From Oxalobacteraceae bacterium (lineage in GTDB: Bacteria; Pseudomonadota; Gammaproteobacteria; Burkholderiales; Burkholderiaceae_D): a DNA stretch of 38,456 bases. Each line of letters opens with the position of its first letter. Position 1 is the first letter of the stretch. Under the pieces are notes generated by a model, which worked only from the letters and a program-made list of their open reading frames with translations, had not been told where the DNA came from and did not search any database. Positions 22,384-31,457 of this stretch are shown piece by piece. Position numbers and translations under genes: made by a program. The stretch covers positions 16,106 through 54,561 of the forward strand of contig JAJTGD010000023.1 of NCBI GenBank assembly GCA_021299035.1. The letters are read 5' to 3'.

Positions 22384-24903
22384 ATGATTCGCAACACCGC
22401 CCTGATTTTTGCCCATGCTGTGCGTATGACCCGCCGCGACTGGCGCGCTGGTGAATTACGTTTTTTATTGCTGGCACTGGTGATTGCGGTTGCCGCATCA
22501 TCGGCAGTCGGTTTTTTCGTAGATCGCATGAATCGTGCGCTTAGCCGCGATGCCGCGCAGTTGTTGGGCGCTGACCTGTTGGTACGCAGCGACTATCCAT
22601 TGAATCAGGCGTGGCGTACTGAAGCCCAGCGTCTTTCGCTATCGCTCGCAGACACCGTGACCTTCCCGAGTATGGCCAGCACGGGTGATGGCGAGCAGGT
22701 CGATACGCGATTGGTGGCGGTAAAAGCAGTGTCATCGGACTACCCCTTACGAGGCAACCTGCAACTGGAGCGCGCCGGAACAACCGATGCCGCGCGTGGC
22801 GCGCCTAAGCGTGGCGAGGTCTGGGTAGACGCGAGTTTTCTGGCCTCACGGCAGATTACTCAGGGTGCGACGCTGAAACTGGGCGAGGGCAGCTTCCGAA
22901 TTTCAGCGACGATTTTGTTGGAGCAGGACCGCGGCGCCGGGTTCATGAGCTTCGCGCCTCGCGTCATGATCGCTCTGGAAGATTTAGAGGCAACCGGCTT
23001 GCTGCAACCCGGTTCGCGGATCACCTATCGTTTGCAAGTAGCGGGCGACCCGGACAAGGTACGCTCTTACCGGCTGTGGCTGGAAGATCAGATCACGGCC
23101 ACTGACACGCGCGGTGTTCAGCTGGAGGCACTTGATGCGGGGCGGCCCGAGATGCGGGCCACGCTAGATCGTGCGCGTCAATTTCTTGCGCTAGTGAGTC
23201 TGCTGACGGCTATGTTGGCAGCGCTGGCGATTGCGCTGGCGGCGCGGCGCTTCATGCAGCGTCATCTGGATGGCGTAGCGATGCTGCGTTGCCTCGGGCT
23301 TCAGCAAAATGAAGTCACGCAGATCTACTTGATCGAATTTTTACTGATTGGTCTGGCGGGTGGCGTGATCGGTGCAATGGCAGGATTCGGTGCCCATTTC
23401 TTGTTGTTGCAATGGTTGGGCGCACTGATGCAAGTGACCCTTCCGGCACCGGATTGGCTGCCCTTGTTGCAAGGTGTACTGACGGGTTTGCTTTTGTTAC
23501 TTGGGTTTGCGCTACCGCCGGTTCTGCAATTACGAAACGTACCGCATAACCGCGTGATCCGTCGCGAACAACCGGTGCCACAGCCATTTACGCTGGCAGG
23601 TTACCTGATTGCGCTGGTGTGCTTTGTAACACTACTACTGTGGCAAACCGGTGAGCTGAAATTGGGGCTGTGGACGGCGGCTGGTTTTGCTGCCGCACTC
23701 GTGCTGTTCGCTGGTTTTGCTTGGGCGCTACTGCGGGTACTGCGCTGGTCGCGTACATCGCTGGATACACCTGCCTGGCGGTTTGCGCTGGATTCATTGC
23801 GGCGGCGCCCGGCGGCAAGCGTACTGCAGATCGTATCGCTAGCGCTTGGTTTGATGGCACTGCTGCTACTCACGGTGACGCGCCATGATTTGCTCGCTGC
23901 GTGGCAGCAATCAGCTCCGCCGGATGCACCCAATCATTTCATCATCAACATACAACCCGAGCAGCGTGCGCTGATTGAAGACATTTTGCGCGCTAATGGG
24001 ATGAGCGACATTCAGCTTTACCCCATGATTCGAGGTCGACTGATCCAGCGCAACGATACGGTCATCGGTCCGCAAAGTTTCACAGAGGAGCGTGCCCAGC
24101 GGCTGATCGAGCGAGAATTCAATTTGTCGACGATGCCATCGCTACCGCCCGCGAATACGATTGTGCAGGGACGTTGGTTTGATGCGTCGGCGCAGCGTGA
24201 GTCTTCGGTTGAGCAGGGTATTGCGAAGACACTCGGCTTGAAGCTGGGCGATCGCTTGCGTTTCGATGTTGCCGGCGTGCCGGTTGAGACGACGATTACC
24301 AGTATTCGCAAACTAGACTGGGGATCGATGCGGGTCAATTTCTTTGTCATTCTTGATCCGGCCGCGGGCGCTGCCCTGCCCAGTACCTCGATTACTGCGT
24401 TCTACTTGCCACCGTCGAAGCAAGCGCTGGTGAATCAATTAGTACGGGATTACCCTAACTTGACGATTGTGGATGTCGGTAGCATGGTGGTGCAGGTACA
24501 GCAGGTGATTAGTCAGGTGGTGAGCGCAGTCGAGTTCTTGTTTTTGTTCACGCTTGCGGCAGGGGTCATGGTGCTTGCGGCAGCGATGCTGGTGTCACAG
24601 CATGAACGTGCGCATGAATCAGCTTTGCTACGCGCACTCGGAGCGACCCGTGCGCAGCTATCGAATGCACAATGGGTTGAGTGTGTTCTGGTGGGTGGCA
24701 GTGCAGGCTTGCTGGCGGCGATCGGTGCTACTGCAGTCGGTTGGGTCCTGGCGTATCAGGTGCTTGATGTGGAATGGATTTTCCGGCCGACGGTACTCCT
24801 TGCGGGTCTTGGCTTGGGTGTGGCTAGCGCTTTGGCAGGTGGCTGGTTCGGATTACATCGCGTGCTGTCGAGGCCGCCCATACTCACCCTGCGAGAAGGC
24901 TGA
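22384..24903 (+). CDS. FtsX-type ABC transporter permease (YbbP-like)
   Basis: 839 residues. One N-terminal membrane helix (about 25-45), a large periplasmic domain, then a three-helix FtsX block (about 260-370), further helices around 405-460, a second extracytoplasmic domain, and a final FtsX block (about 715-835) with QHERAHESALLRALGATRAQ. This two-module layout matches YbbP, which pairs with the ATPase YbbA and lies near the thioesterase TesA in E. coli. No ATPase gene adjoins it here. RBS GGAG (22374-22377) lies 6 bases before the ATG at 22384, right after the upstream terminator. Substrate is unknown. Confidence 0.88.
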   Translation: MIRNTALIFAHAVRMTRRDWRAGELRFLLLALVIAVAASSAVGFFVDRMNRALSRDAAQLLGADLLVRSDYPLNQAWRTEAQRLSLSLADTVTFPSMASTGDGEQVDTRLVAVKAVSSDYPLRGNLQLERAGTTDAARGAPKRGEVWVDASFLASRQITQGATLKLGEGSFRISATILLEQDRGAGFMSFAPRVMIALEDLEATGLLQPGSRITYRLQVAGDPDKVRSYRLWLEDQITATDTRGVQLEALDAGRPEMRATLDRARQFLALVSLLTAMLAALAIALAARRFMQRHLDGVAMLRCLGLQQNEVTQIYLIEFLLIGLAGGVIGAMAGFGAHFLLLQWLGALMQVTLPAPDWLPLLQGVLTGLLLLLGFALPPVLQLRNVPHNRVIRREQPVPQPFTLAGYLIALVCFVTLLLWQTGELKLGLWTAAGFAAALVLFAGFAWALLRVLRWSRTSLDTPAWRFALDSLRRRPAASVLQIVSLALGLMALLLLTVTRHDLLAAWQQSAPPDAPNHFIINIQPEQRALIEDILRANGMSDIQLYPMIRGRLIQRNDTVIGPQSFTEERAQRLIEREFNLSTMPSLPPANTIVQGRWFDASAQRESSVEQGIAKTLGLKLGDRLRFDVAGVPVETTITSIRKLDWGSMRVNFFVILDPAAGAALPSTSITAFYLPPSKQALVNQLVRDYPNLTIVDVGSMVVQVQQVISQVVSAVEFLFLFTLAAGVMVLAAAMLVSQHERAHESALLRALGATRAQLSNAQWVECVLVGGSAGLLAAIGATAVGWVLAYQVLDVEWIFRPTVLLAGLGLGVASALAGGWFGLHRVLSRPPILTLREG

Positions 24904-24928
24904 GTACCGTCAAGCATCAGAGGGCTTA

Positions 24929-24968
24929 CCCCACGTAGAGTCCTTCCCACGTTAGCGTTCGTGGGGAG
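24929..24968 (+). promoter_or_regulatory. Alternative hairpins covering the wza RBS
   Basis: CGTGGGG (24960-24966), which overlaps the RBS GGGGAG (24963-24968), can pair with CCCACG at 24946-24951 or with CCCCACG at 24929-24935. The two pairings are mutually exclusive, and either would hide part of the RBS. Confidence 0.4.
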
Positions 24969-24973
24969 TGTCG

Positions 24974-26116
24974 ATGCGAAGGTGTGGCCTGATAAGCGTT
25001 GTCGCGATTTCTCTCGTGCTCTGTATTGCAGGGTGTTCGTCGATGGCGCCCGGCATACAATTTTCCAAGGCGACTATCGTTGAAGGTGACGAAGCCAAGG
25101 AAGTGAATCCTGCGATCGAATTGATCACGCCTGCCTTAGTCAAGTCGGAGCAGCAGGCGCGCGAGCAGCGTGCACTGGAAGATGTCAGCGTGCTTATGAA
25201 GCCTGCACAGCCGTATCGGGTTGGTGCGGGAGATGTACTCAGCATCGTTGTCTGGGATCACCCTGAGTTATCGGCGACCATGCTGCCACCTTTGCCCGCT
25301 GCAGGTATGGGCGCGATTGGTGTTGCGGCCAGCCCGATGCAACCCGGCTCCGGCTTCGAGATCGATCAGAACGGCATGCTGGATTTTCCGTATGCGGGCC
25401 GGATAAAGGTCGCTGGTCTGACACCGAGCGAAGTTCATGCATTACTGAGCAAACGACTCGCGACCTATTTGCGTGATCCCAAGGTCACACTCAAAGTCCA
25501 GCACTACCGCAGTCAGCGGGTCTACGTGGACGGCGAGATCAAGTTGCCCGGCGTGCAGCCCATCAACGACATGCCGATGACACTGACCGAGGCTATCAAT
25601 CGCGCTGGCGGCATGAATCCATTAGCAGATCAGAGCCGAATTCTTCTCACCCGCGAACAAAAGACGTATGCCATCAATTTGCCGCAGCTGGTACAACGCG
25701 GCATCAATCCTGCATTGATCATGCTGGCTAATGGCGATCTGGTACGGGTCATGTCGCGCGACGATAACAAGGTTTTTCTGTCTGGCGAAGTCAGCTCACC
25801 CCGTGCGCTACCGATGCGTAACGGGCGACTCACACTGAATGAGGCTTTAGGCGAAGCCGGGGGTATCAATCCAGTGACGGGTGATGCGCGCAAGGTGTAC
25901 GTCGTAAGGCGCTCGGTCGGTTCATCACGCGTGTACCAACTAGATGCTAATGCTCCCGGCGCATTAGCCGTTGCCGAGGGATTCGAGTTGCAGCCCAAGG
26001 ATGTGGTGTATGTCGCCGCGACCGCACTGACTAACTGGAGTCGTACGGTCAGCGCGATGATCCCTGGTTCGCTACCGACTGCGGTAATCGCCACTACGCC
26101 GGCGCCCGGACGTTGA
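24974..26116 (+). CDS. Wza-type polysaccharide export outer-membrane lipoprotein
   Basis: 380 residues. MRRCGLISVVAISLVLCIAG then Cys21 gives a lipoprotein signal (lipobox IAGC). The Poly_export domain starts at YRVGAGDVLSIVVWDHPELS and continues as IDQNGMLDFPYAGRIKVAGLT. Two SLBB-type units follow: VYVDGEIKLPGVQPI with LTEAINRAGG, and VFLSGEVSSPRALPM with LNEALGEAGG. Family members form the octameric outer-membrane channel for capsule or exopolysaccharide. The ATG at 24974 has RBS GGGGAG 5 bases upstream; a GTG at 24968 in the same frame is less likely. It leads the plus-strand export operon, 40 bases before the Wzc-like gene. Confidence 0.93.
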   Translation: MRRCGLISVVAISLVLCIAGCSSMAPGIQFSKATIVEGDEAKEVNPAIELITPALVKSEQQAREQRALEDVSVLMKPAQPYRVGAGDVLSIVVWDHPELSATMLPPLPAAGMGAIGVAASPMQPGSGFEIDQNGMLDFPYAGRIKVAGLTPSEVHALLSKRLATYLRDPKVTLKVQHYRSQRVYVDGEIKLPGVQPINDMPMTLTEAINRAGGMNPLADQSRILLTREQKTYAINLPQLVQRGINPALIMLANGDLVRVMSRDDNKVFLSGEVSSPRALPMRNGRLTLNEALGEAGGINPVTGDARKVYVVRRSVGSSRVYQLDANAPGALAVAEGFELQPKDVVYVAATALTNWSRTVSAMIPGSLPTAVIATTPAPGR

Positions 26117-26156
26117 TTGTTACGCCTTCTCGACCCACCCCTCGGAAACTGATCGA

Positions 26157-28421
26157 ATGCCGCAACCACCTTTGCAGCTGAGCTATATGGGCGAGCAGCC
26201 CCTTATTTTGTCGGATGATCACACCACCGAGCTACGTACTTACCTTGATGTCTTGCTTCGCCATGCTTGGATGATCGGCTGGGTGACGTTAATCGTCACG
26301 CTGCTCGGCACCTTGTATGCCTTCACCGCACGGCCAGTCTTTGAGACAAGCCTGATGGTTCAGGTCGAAGAGAAGGGACAGCGTGATCCAAAAAATATTC
26401 TCGGCGAAGCTGGTGCCATCATCGACTACAAGACGGCAGCCTCTGCAGAGGTCGAGCTGATACGCTCTCGTCTCGTGATTGCGCGCGCGATTGATCGGCT
26501 GGGTTTGAATATCACCGCAAGACCAGAGCGTTTCCCGATTATTGGTGGTTTGATCGCCGCAATGGGTATTGCCGAATACATACCTGCGTTGCGGGGTCTG
26601 GGTGGCTACGCCTGGGGTGATGAGCGTATCGAGGTTGGTCTATTCGATGTGCCGGAGTATCTTGAAAACCGGTCGTTCAGCGTGCGTGTATTGGGGGGCG
26701 GTCGCTACCAACTGAGTGATAACGATAGCGGAATCAGTATTGAGGGCCGTACCGGCCAAAGTCTTACCGAGACTACGGCCTATGGCCCGCTTGATCTACG
26801 GATCGACAGGCTGTCAGGTGTCCCAGGGACACGATTTTCACTCGTGTGTCGCTCACGCGTGGCAACGATTGAAGCTGTACAAAAAGCACTGGATGTCCAA
26901 GAGGTGGGCAAGCAATCCGGTGTGATCGTAGCGACGCTGAAGGGTGCTGGCGCTATAGAGGTCTATCGGCTACTGACCGAGATCAGCCGTGAGTATCTTG
27001 CGCAAAATGGCGCGCGTCGTACCGAGGAGGCTGATCGCTCGCTGGCCTATCTGAATCAGCGATTACCCGAGGTAAAGCAACAGCTGGAGCAAGCTGAGGC
27101 CCGCTATAACGCATTCCGCAATACGCATGGAGCAGTCGACGTTGGGGAAGAGGGTAGGCTCAACTTGCAACGATCCTCTGCAGCGCGCACACGCAAAATC
27201 GAGCTTGAGCAAAAGCGAACTGAGCTACTGTCGCGCTATACCGCAGCGCATCCCGCAGTCACCGCGATTGATCAGCAAGTGCGAGAGCTGGCACAAGAGC
27301 TGCGCGATACCGCAACCCAGCTTCGGCAATTACCGCTGTTGGAGCAAGAGATGGTGCGACTGGCACGCGAGGTGAAGGTTAATAGCGAGCTGTACACCGC
27401 ACTCATCACCTCGGCGCAGCAACTGCAACTGATCACGGTTGCGCGGACCAGTAATGTACGTTTGATTGATACACCTGAACGGCCAGATCAACCGGTGACA
27501 CCGAATCGCCCACGTATTATTGCGGTAGCGATGTTCCTCGGCATTTGCATTGGCGTGATGCTTGCCTTCTTGCGGCGTTCAATTCGGCGCACTGTGGATG
27601 ACCCGGAGCAGCTTGAGCGCATGTTCGGCCTGCCGATCTATGCCAGCATCCCGCATAGTCAGATACAGCAGACATTAGTGGCGACTAGCCGTGATCCGAC
27701 CAAATTACCGCTACTATCGCGAGTCGCGAGTATGGACGTGGCCGTCGAAGGCTTACGTAATTTACGAAGCGCACTGCAGTTCTGCATGAAGCAAAGCGCC
27801 AATAATATTGTTCTGATCACCGGCCCGACCGAAGGCATCGGAAAATCGTTTTTATCGGTGAATTTGGCGGCCATCATGGCGGCCTCCGGAAAGCGCGTAC
27901 TGCTGATTGATGGCGATTTAAGGGATGGACAGCTCCATCGCTATTTTCACAGCGAGCGCGCAATGGGTTTGGCGGACCTGCTGAATGGGACGCAGCTTGA
28001 GCGAGTACTGCGCCCTTCTGTGCTGGAAAATCTTGATTTCCTCGCGACCGGTAGCTTGCCACCGAACCCGGCTGAGTTACTGCTGCGCCCAGAGCTAGCG
28101 ACCATGTTGGGCCAACTCGCACCACAGTATGATCTGGTGCTGATTGATGCCGCTCCTCTATTAGCAGTTGCCGATAGCCTCGTCTTGGGCACACATGCCG
28201 GCGCTATCTTGCTGACGGCGCGTGCCGGGCGCACCCTACCAGGTGAAGTTGCCGAGGCACTGAAACGACTCGCGCGCGCAGGTCTTGCTGCCAAAGGTAT
28301 GGTGTTCAATGACCTCGCCGAGGATGCGAGTGGTTACCGCTACGGCAAACACTACGGCTACGGAAAACTCCGTCAGATTAGCTACTCCCCCAACACTAAG
28401 CAAGCAACGGCGGGCGCATGA
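26157..28421 (+). CDS. Wzc-type chain-length determinant and tyrosine autokinase
   Basis: 754 residues. An N-terminal Wzz domain with a membrane helix (about 35-58) and a second at about 455-475 (IIAVAMFLGICIGVMLAFL) flank a periplasmic coiled-coil region. The cytoplasmic BY-kinase has Walker A TGPTEGIGKS (about 554-563), Walker A' LLIDGDLRDG (about 582) and Walker B LVLIDAAPLL (about 660). The C-terminus carries a Tyr cluster (GYRYGKHYGYGKLRQISY) for autophosphorylation. It controls polymer length and export with the Wza-like protein. Its stop overlaps the next gene as ATGA. No adjacent low-molecular-weight phosphatase (Wzb) gene is seen. Confidence 0.94.
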   Translation: MPQPPLQLSYMGEQPLILSDDHTTELRTYLDVLLRHAWMIGWVTLIVTLLGTLYAFTARPVFETSLMVQVEEKGQRDPKNILGEAGAIIDYKTAASAEVELIRSRLVIARAIDRLGLNITARPERFPIIGGLIAAMGIAEYIPALRGLGGYAWGDERIEVGLFDVPEYLENRSFSVRVLGGGRYQLSDNDSGISIEGRTGQSLTETTAYGPLDLRIDRLSGVPGTRFSLVCRSRVATIEAVQKALDVQEVGKQSGVIVATLKGAGAIEVYRLLTEISREYLAQNGARRTEEADRSLAYLNQRLPEVKQQLEQAEARYNAFRNTHGAVDVGEEGRLNLQRSSAARTRKIELEQKRTELLSRYTAAHPAVTAIDQQVRELAQELRDTATQLRQLPLLEQEMVRLAREVKVNSELYTALITSAQQLQLITVARTSNVRLIDTPERPDQPVTPNRPRIIAVAMFLGICIGVMLAFLRRSIRRTVDDPEQLERMFGLPIYASIPHSQIQQTLVATSRDPTKLPLLSRVASMDVAVEGLRNLRSALQFCMKQSANNIVLITGPTEGIGKSFLSVNLAAIMAASGKRVLLIDGDLRDGQLHRYFHSERAMGLADLLNGTQLERVLRPSVLENLDFLATGSLPPNPAELLLRPELATMLGQLAPQYDLVLIDAAPLLAVADSLVLGTHAGAILLTARAGRTLPGEVAEALKRLARAGLAAKGMVFNDLAEDASGYRYGKHYGYGKLRQISYSPNTKQATAGA

Positions 28422-29482
28422 ATCATCAAGCGCTAGCGACCGAGATATCGGTACCCGGGATAGATATTCTTCGTCTCGCACGTGCTCAAGATCCTGGCCT
28501 TGCCACCGAATTCCATCGATGGCCCTTGCCCGACTATGTTTGGCCGGCGCTAGAAAGATGCTATCGCAGCATCTACTGCTCGGAGGCGCAGCTCAGGATT
28601 TCAGGTGCCATGACACCGCGTATTGAAGCCTGGGTAGCACGGCGCGATGGCTGTATTTCGGCCGTCATTCTTTTCGAGCGCCATCAGCATCAAATACGCG
28701 TATTGAATGAGGTGTTTGTGCTCTCAGCGCAGGTGCTTGGCGAGTTTGCCGATGCCGTATTTGCGCTATATCCCAAGCCTCACATGATACGAATTCATGC
28801 CGTCAGAATCGCCGCGCTACCCAAGCAATACATCAGCTTATCGGTAGCTGTATCAGATGACTACCTGTTAAAGCTGCCTCCTAGTTCAGAACAATGGCAG
28901 CGATCTCTGTCTGCACGTACACGCGAGAAACTACGCTACTACCTGCGCCGAGCGCAGCAGCGCGCACCGACATTTAATTTTCGAACGTTTGGTTGTAATG
29001 AATTAAGTCTTGCGCAGATCAAGCAGATCATTCAGTTCAACCGCGCCCGCATGCAGGTCAAGGGCAAGCGGTTCGGAATGAGCGCTATTGAAGAGCGCCA
29101 GATTTGCCAGATCGTACTTGAGCGCGGGCAGTTATCCATCATTGAGATCGACGGTCAACCATGCGCTGGGCTGCTATGCACTTCGGTGGGCGATGAGGTT
29201 TTCATGCACGTGATTGCCCATGATCCTGCCTACGATGATCTTCGGCTGGGCCTACTGTGCTGTGCGCTGACGATTGAAGATGCAATAGCCAAAGGATGCC
29301 AGCAGTTTCACTTTCTATGGGGGCGATATGACTACAAGACTCGACTCGGTGGTGAGCGCGAGGTGCTGTCGCAAGTGTTGGTGTTTCGCGATGCATGGTC
29401 TTTAGTACAGCAGCCTGGCCCTCTGATGGCGCACCTGCTGGCCTCAGGTCGGGCATGGGTACGACATCAACGCCACCGTTGA
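28418..29482 (+). CDS. GNAT-type acyltransferase (CelD/FemAB-like, Acetyltransf_6)
   Basis: 354 residues, soluble. The middle has SLSARTREKLRYYLRRAQQR, and the C-terminal half the GNAT-like FNRARMQVKGKRFGMS and GCQQFHFLWGRYDYKTRLGG, typical of the CelD/BioF2-like group found in polysaccharide clusters. It could transfer an acyl or aminoacyl group to a sugar or lipid-linked repeat. It overlaps the kinase gene by 4 bases (ATGA), so it is translated with it. The precise donor and acceptor cannot be read from sequence. Confidence 0.82.
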   Translation: MNHQALATEISVPGIDILRLARAQDPGLATEFHRWPLPDYVWPALERCYRSIYCSEAQLRISGAMTPRIEAWVARRDGCISAVILFERHQHQIRVLNEVFVLSAQVLGEFADAVFALYPKPHMIRIHAVRIAALPKQYISLSVAVSDDYLLKLPPSSEQWQRSLSARTREKLRYYLRRAQQRAPTFNFRTFGCNELSLAQIKQIIQFNRARMQVKGKRFGMSAIEERQICQIVLERGQLSIIEIDGQPCAGLLCTSVGDEVFMHVIAHDPAYDDLRLGLLCCALTIEDAIAKGCQQFHFLWGRYDYKTRLGGEREVLSQVLVFRDAWSLVQQPGPLMAHLLASGRAWVRHQRHR

Positions 29483-29509
29483 ACCGAAGCAGATCGCATA
29501 AGGAGTCGT

Positions 29510-31201
29510 ATGTTCATCGACACGCGCCAGATCAATGACGGTAAGGCATTGATCGTGACTGTTTGCATTATCGGGGGTGGTGTTGCCGGATTAACGATTG
29601 CGCGCGAGTTGGAGCAGGCGGGCGTCGATACCTGCGTACTGGAGAGTGGTGGCTTTGAGCCCGATGATGCGAACCGTGATTTGTACCGCGGGCGTTCAAC
29701 GGGCATTGATTACCAATTTGCCGATGGTTGTCGTGCCCGATTCTTAGGGGGTAGCAGCAATTGCTGGGGTGGTTGGAGCCGACCGCTGGATGCCTGGGAC
29801 TTTGAACAGCGTGACTGGATACCGCATAGCGGTTGGCCCTTCGGTCTCGACGAGATGGCGCCTTACTATGCACGAACACACGAACTGCTCAAGCTGGGGC
29901 CGATCAACTTCGACCCGCATTACTGGGAGCAGGCGATCGGCCGAAAGGATGTGCGACGCCTGCCACTTGGTGACGGGGATGTGCGCGATACGATATCGCA
30001 GTTCAGTCCACCCGTTCGGTTCGGCAAGCATTATCGACAAGAGCTCAAGCTAGCGCGTCATGTACGGGTATTCTTGTATGCGAATGTGACTGAGCTGGTT
30101 CCCGATCTGCTGGCGATGCGGATCAAGCAAGTCCGTGTGCAGACACTCAACGGCAAGAGCATGACTGTGGCGGCACGATTATTTGTGCTGGCCAGCGGTG
30201 GTATCGAGAATGCGCGGCTGCTGCTTGCGTCGAACCGGGTGGTTAGTCAGGGCGTCGGGAATCAACATGATCTGGTGGGACGATACTTCATGGATCACCC
30301 GCGTATGGTAGTTGGCCAGGTTCAATTTAAGCAGAAGTGGTCGCGTAACAAGCTATACGACATCAAGTATCACTATATGAACAAGGCGGTGTCTGCGCAC
30401 GGGCAGCATATCGCTGCGCAGCTCGCCTTGACGCCACAAGCGATGCAGCGGGAGCGCGTGCTGAATGCGCGTGTATGTTTTTGCTCAGAGTTTCCGGGAG
30501 AGGGTAGTGAGGGAGCTAAGGCGCTGTTTCGCGTCAAGCAGTCGCTTTTGAAAAAAGATCAACCCGGGCATACGTTAACCGATGACGCGCTGGCGATAGC
30601 GCGTGATCCATTCAATACATTCTTATATGGCTTCACAAGGCTATGCCATCCCCGTTTCCTGATCCGCAATGTGGGCTTTCAGCTGATTGTTGAGCCGCTT
30701 CCCGATCCGGATAGTCGCGTCAGCTTGTCTACCACCCAACGCGATGCGCTTGGCATGCCGCGGGTGGAGGTGTGTTGGAAACTTGATCCTCTTGTACGAC
30801 GTACCGCCGATAAAACCCTTGCCCTCATCAGCCAAACTTTGCAAATCCGAGATATTGCGCAAGTCAGTGCACTACCGACGATAGAAAAATCCGGTTGGCC
30901 GAGTAGTTTCGAGTCCGAGGGTACTTGGCACCATATGGGGACCACGCGCATGCATGATGATGAGCGCAAAGGCGTGGTGAATCGGGATTGTAGAGTGCAC
31001 GGTTACAGTAATTTTTTCATTACGGGTAGCTCAGTATTTCCGACGGCAGGTGCCAATTTCCCAACCATTACTATCGCTGCGCTGGCTATGCGGCTCGCGA
31101 CGCACATAGTGGCAGAGCTGCAATCCTCCAGCAGTGCACCGATGGATAGCTCAGCGATCGATCAAACGACTTCCACCTTGCCGGTCACGGCTTCTCGCTA
31201 A
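29510..31201 (+). CDS. GMC family FAD oxidoreductase
   Basis: 563 residues. The N-terminal Rossmann motif VCIIGGGVAGLTIARELEQ (about 18-36) binds FAD. SSNCWGGWSRPLDAWDF and a C-terminal GMC domain with WHHMGTTRMHDD and GANFPTITIAALAMRL supply the expected His and Asn of the active site. GMC enzymes oxidise alcohols or sugars. It starts 27 bases after the GNAT gene with RBS AAGGAG. No export signal is visible, so it would act on cytoplasmic sugars or lipid-linked repeats. GMC genes appear in some betaproteobacterial exopolysaccharide loci, but their role is not settled. Confidence 0.9.
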   Translation: MFIDTRQINDGKALIVTVCIIGGGVAGLTIARELEQAGVDTCVLESGGFEPDDANRDLYRGRSTGIDYQFADGCRARFLGGSSNCWGGWSRPLDAWDFEQRDWIPHSGWPFGLDEMAPYYARTHELLKLGPINFDPHYWEQAIGRKDVRRLPLGDGDVRDTISQFSPPVRFGKHYRQELKLARHVRVFLYANVTELVPDLLAMRIKQVRVQTLNGKSMTVAARLFVLASGGIENARLLLASNRVVSQGVGNQHDLVGRYFMDHPRMVVGQVQFKQKWSRNKLYDIKYHYMNKAVSAHGQHIAAQLALTPQAMQRERVLNARVCFCSEFPGEGSEGAKALFRVKQSLLKKDQPGHTLTDDALAIARDPFNTFLYGFTRLCHPRFLIRNVGFQLIVEPLPDPDSRVSLSTTQRDALGMPRVEVCWKLDPLVRRTADKTLALISQTLQIRDIAQVSALPTIEKSGWPSSFESEGTWHHMGTTRMHDDERKGVVNRDCRVHGYSNFFITGSSVFPTAGANFPTITIAALAMRLATHIVAELQSSSSAPMDSSAIDQTTSTLPVTASR

Positions 31202-31219
31202 AGCGGGCTTTCGCCTGGC

Positions 31220-31252
31220 GCTTCAAGCCCACGCTTCAACCCCTAGCTTCAA
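31220..31252. repeat. Three GCTTCAA units at 13-bp spacing
   Basis: GCTTCAA at 31220-31226, 31233-31239 and 31246-31252, each 13 bp apart, in the 256-base gap after the GMC gene. The gap also has a TTGACA-like element near 31327 without a good -10. No other gene is seen in it. Confidence 0.5.
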
Positions 31253-31457
31253 TACCTCGCCACCTTGGTAGGCAGTTTTTGACTACCTGCCTGATTTCTT
31301 GCGCCGATTAGTACCTGTTACTTGAATTGACAAATTTTCCACAAAGAAATCTTTTCATTTCTTTCTGGAACTCTTCTCGTAAAGCAATGCTCTGACACAA
31401 GCATTTGCATGCGATCTCTTGTCTGAGATCACAAAATTTACGTGGGAGAAATACTTG

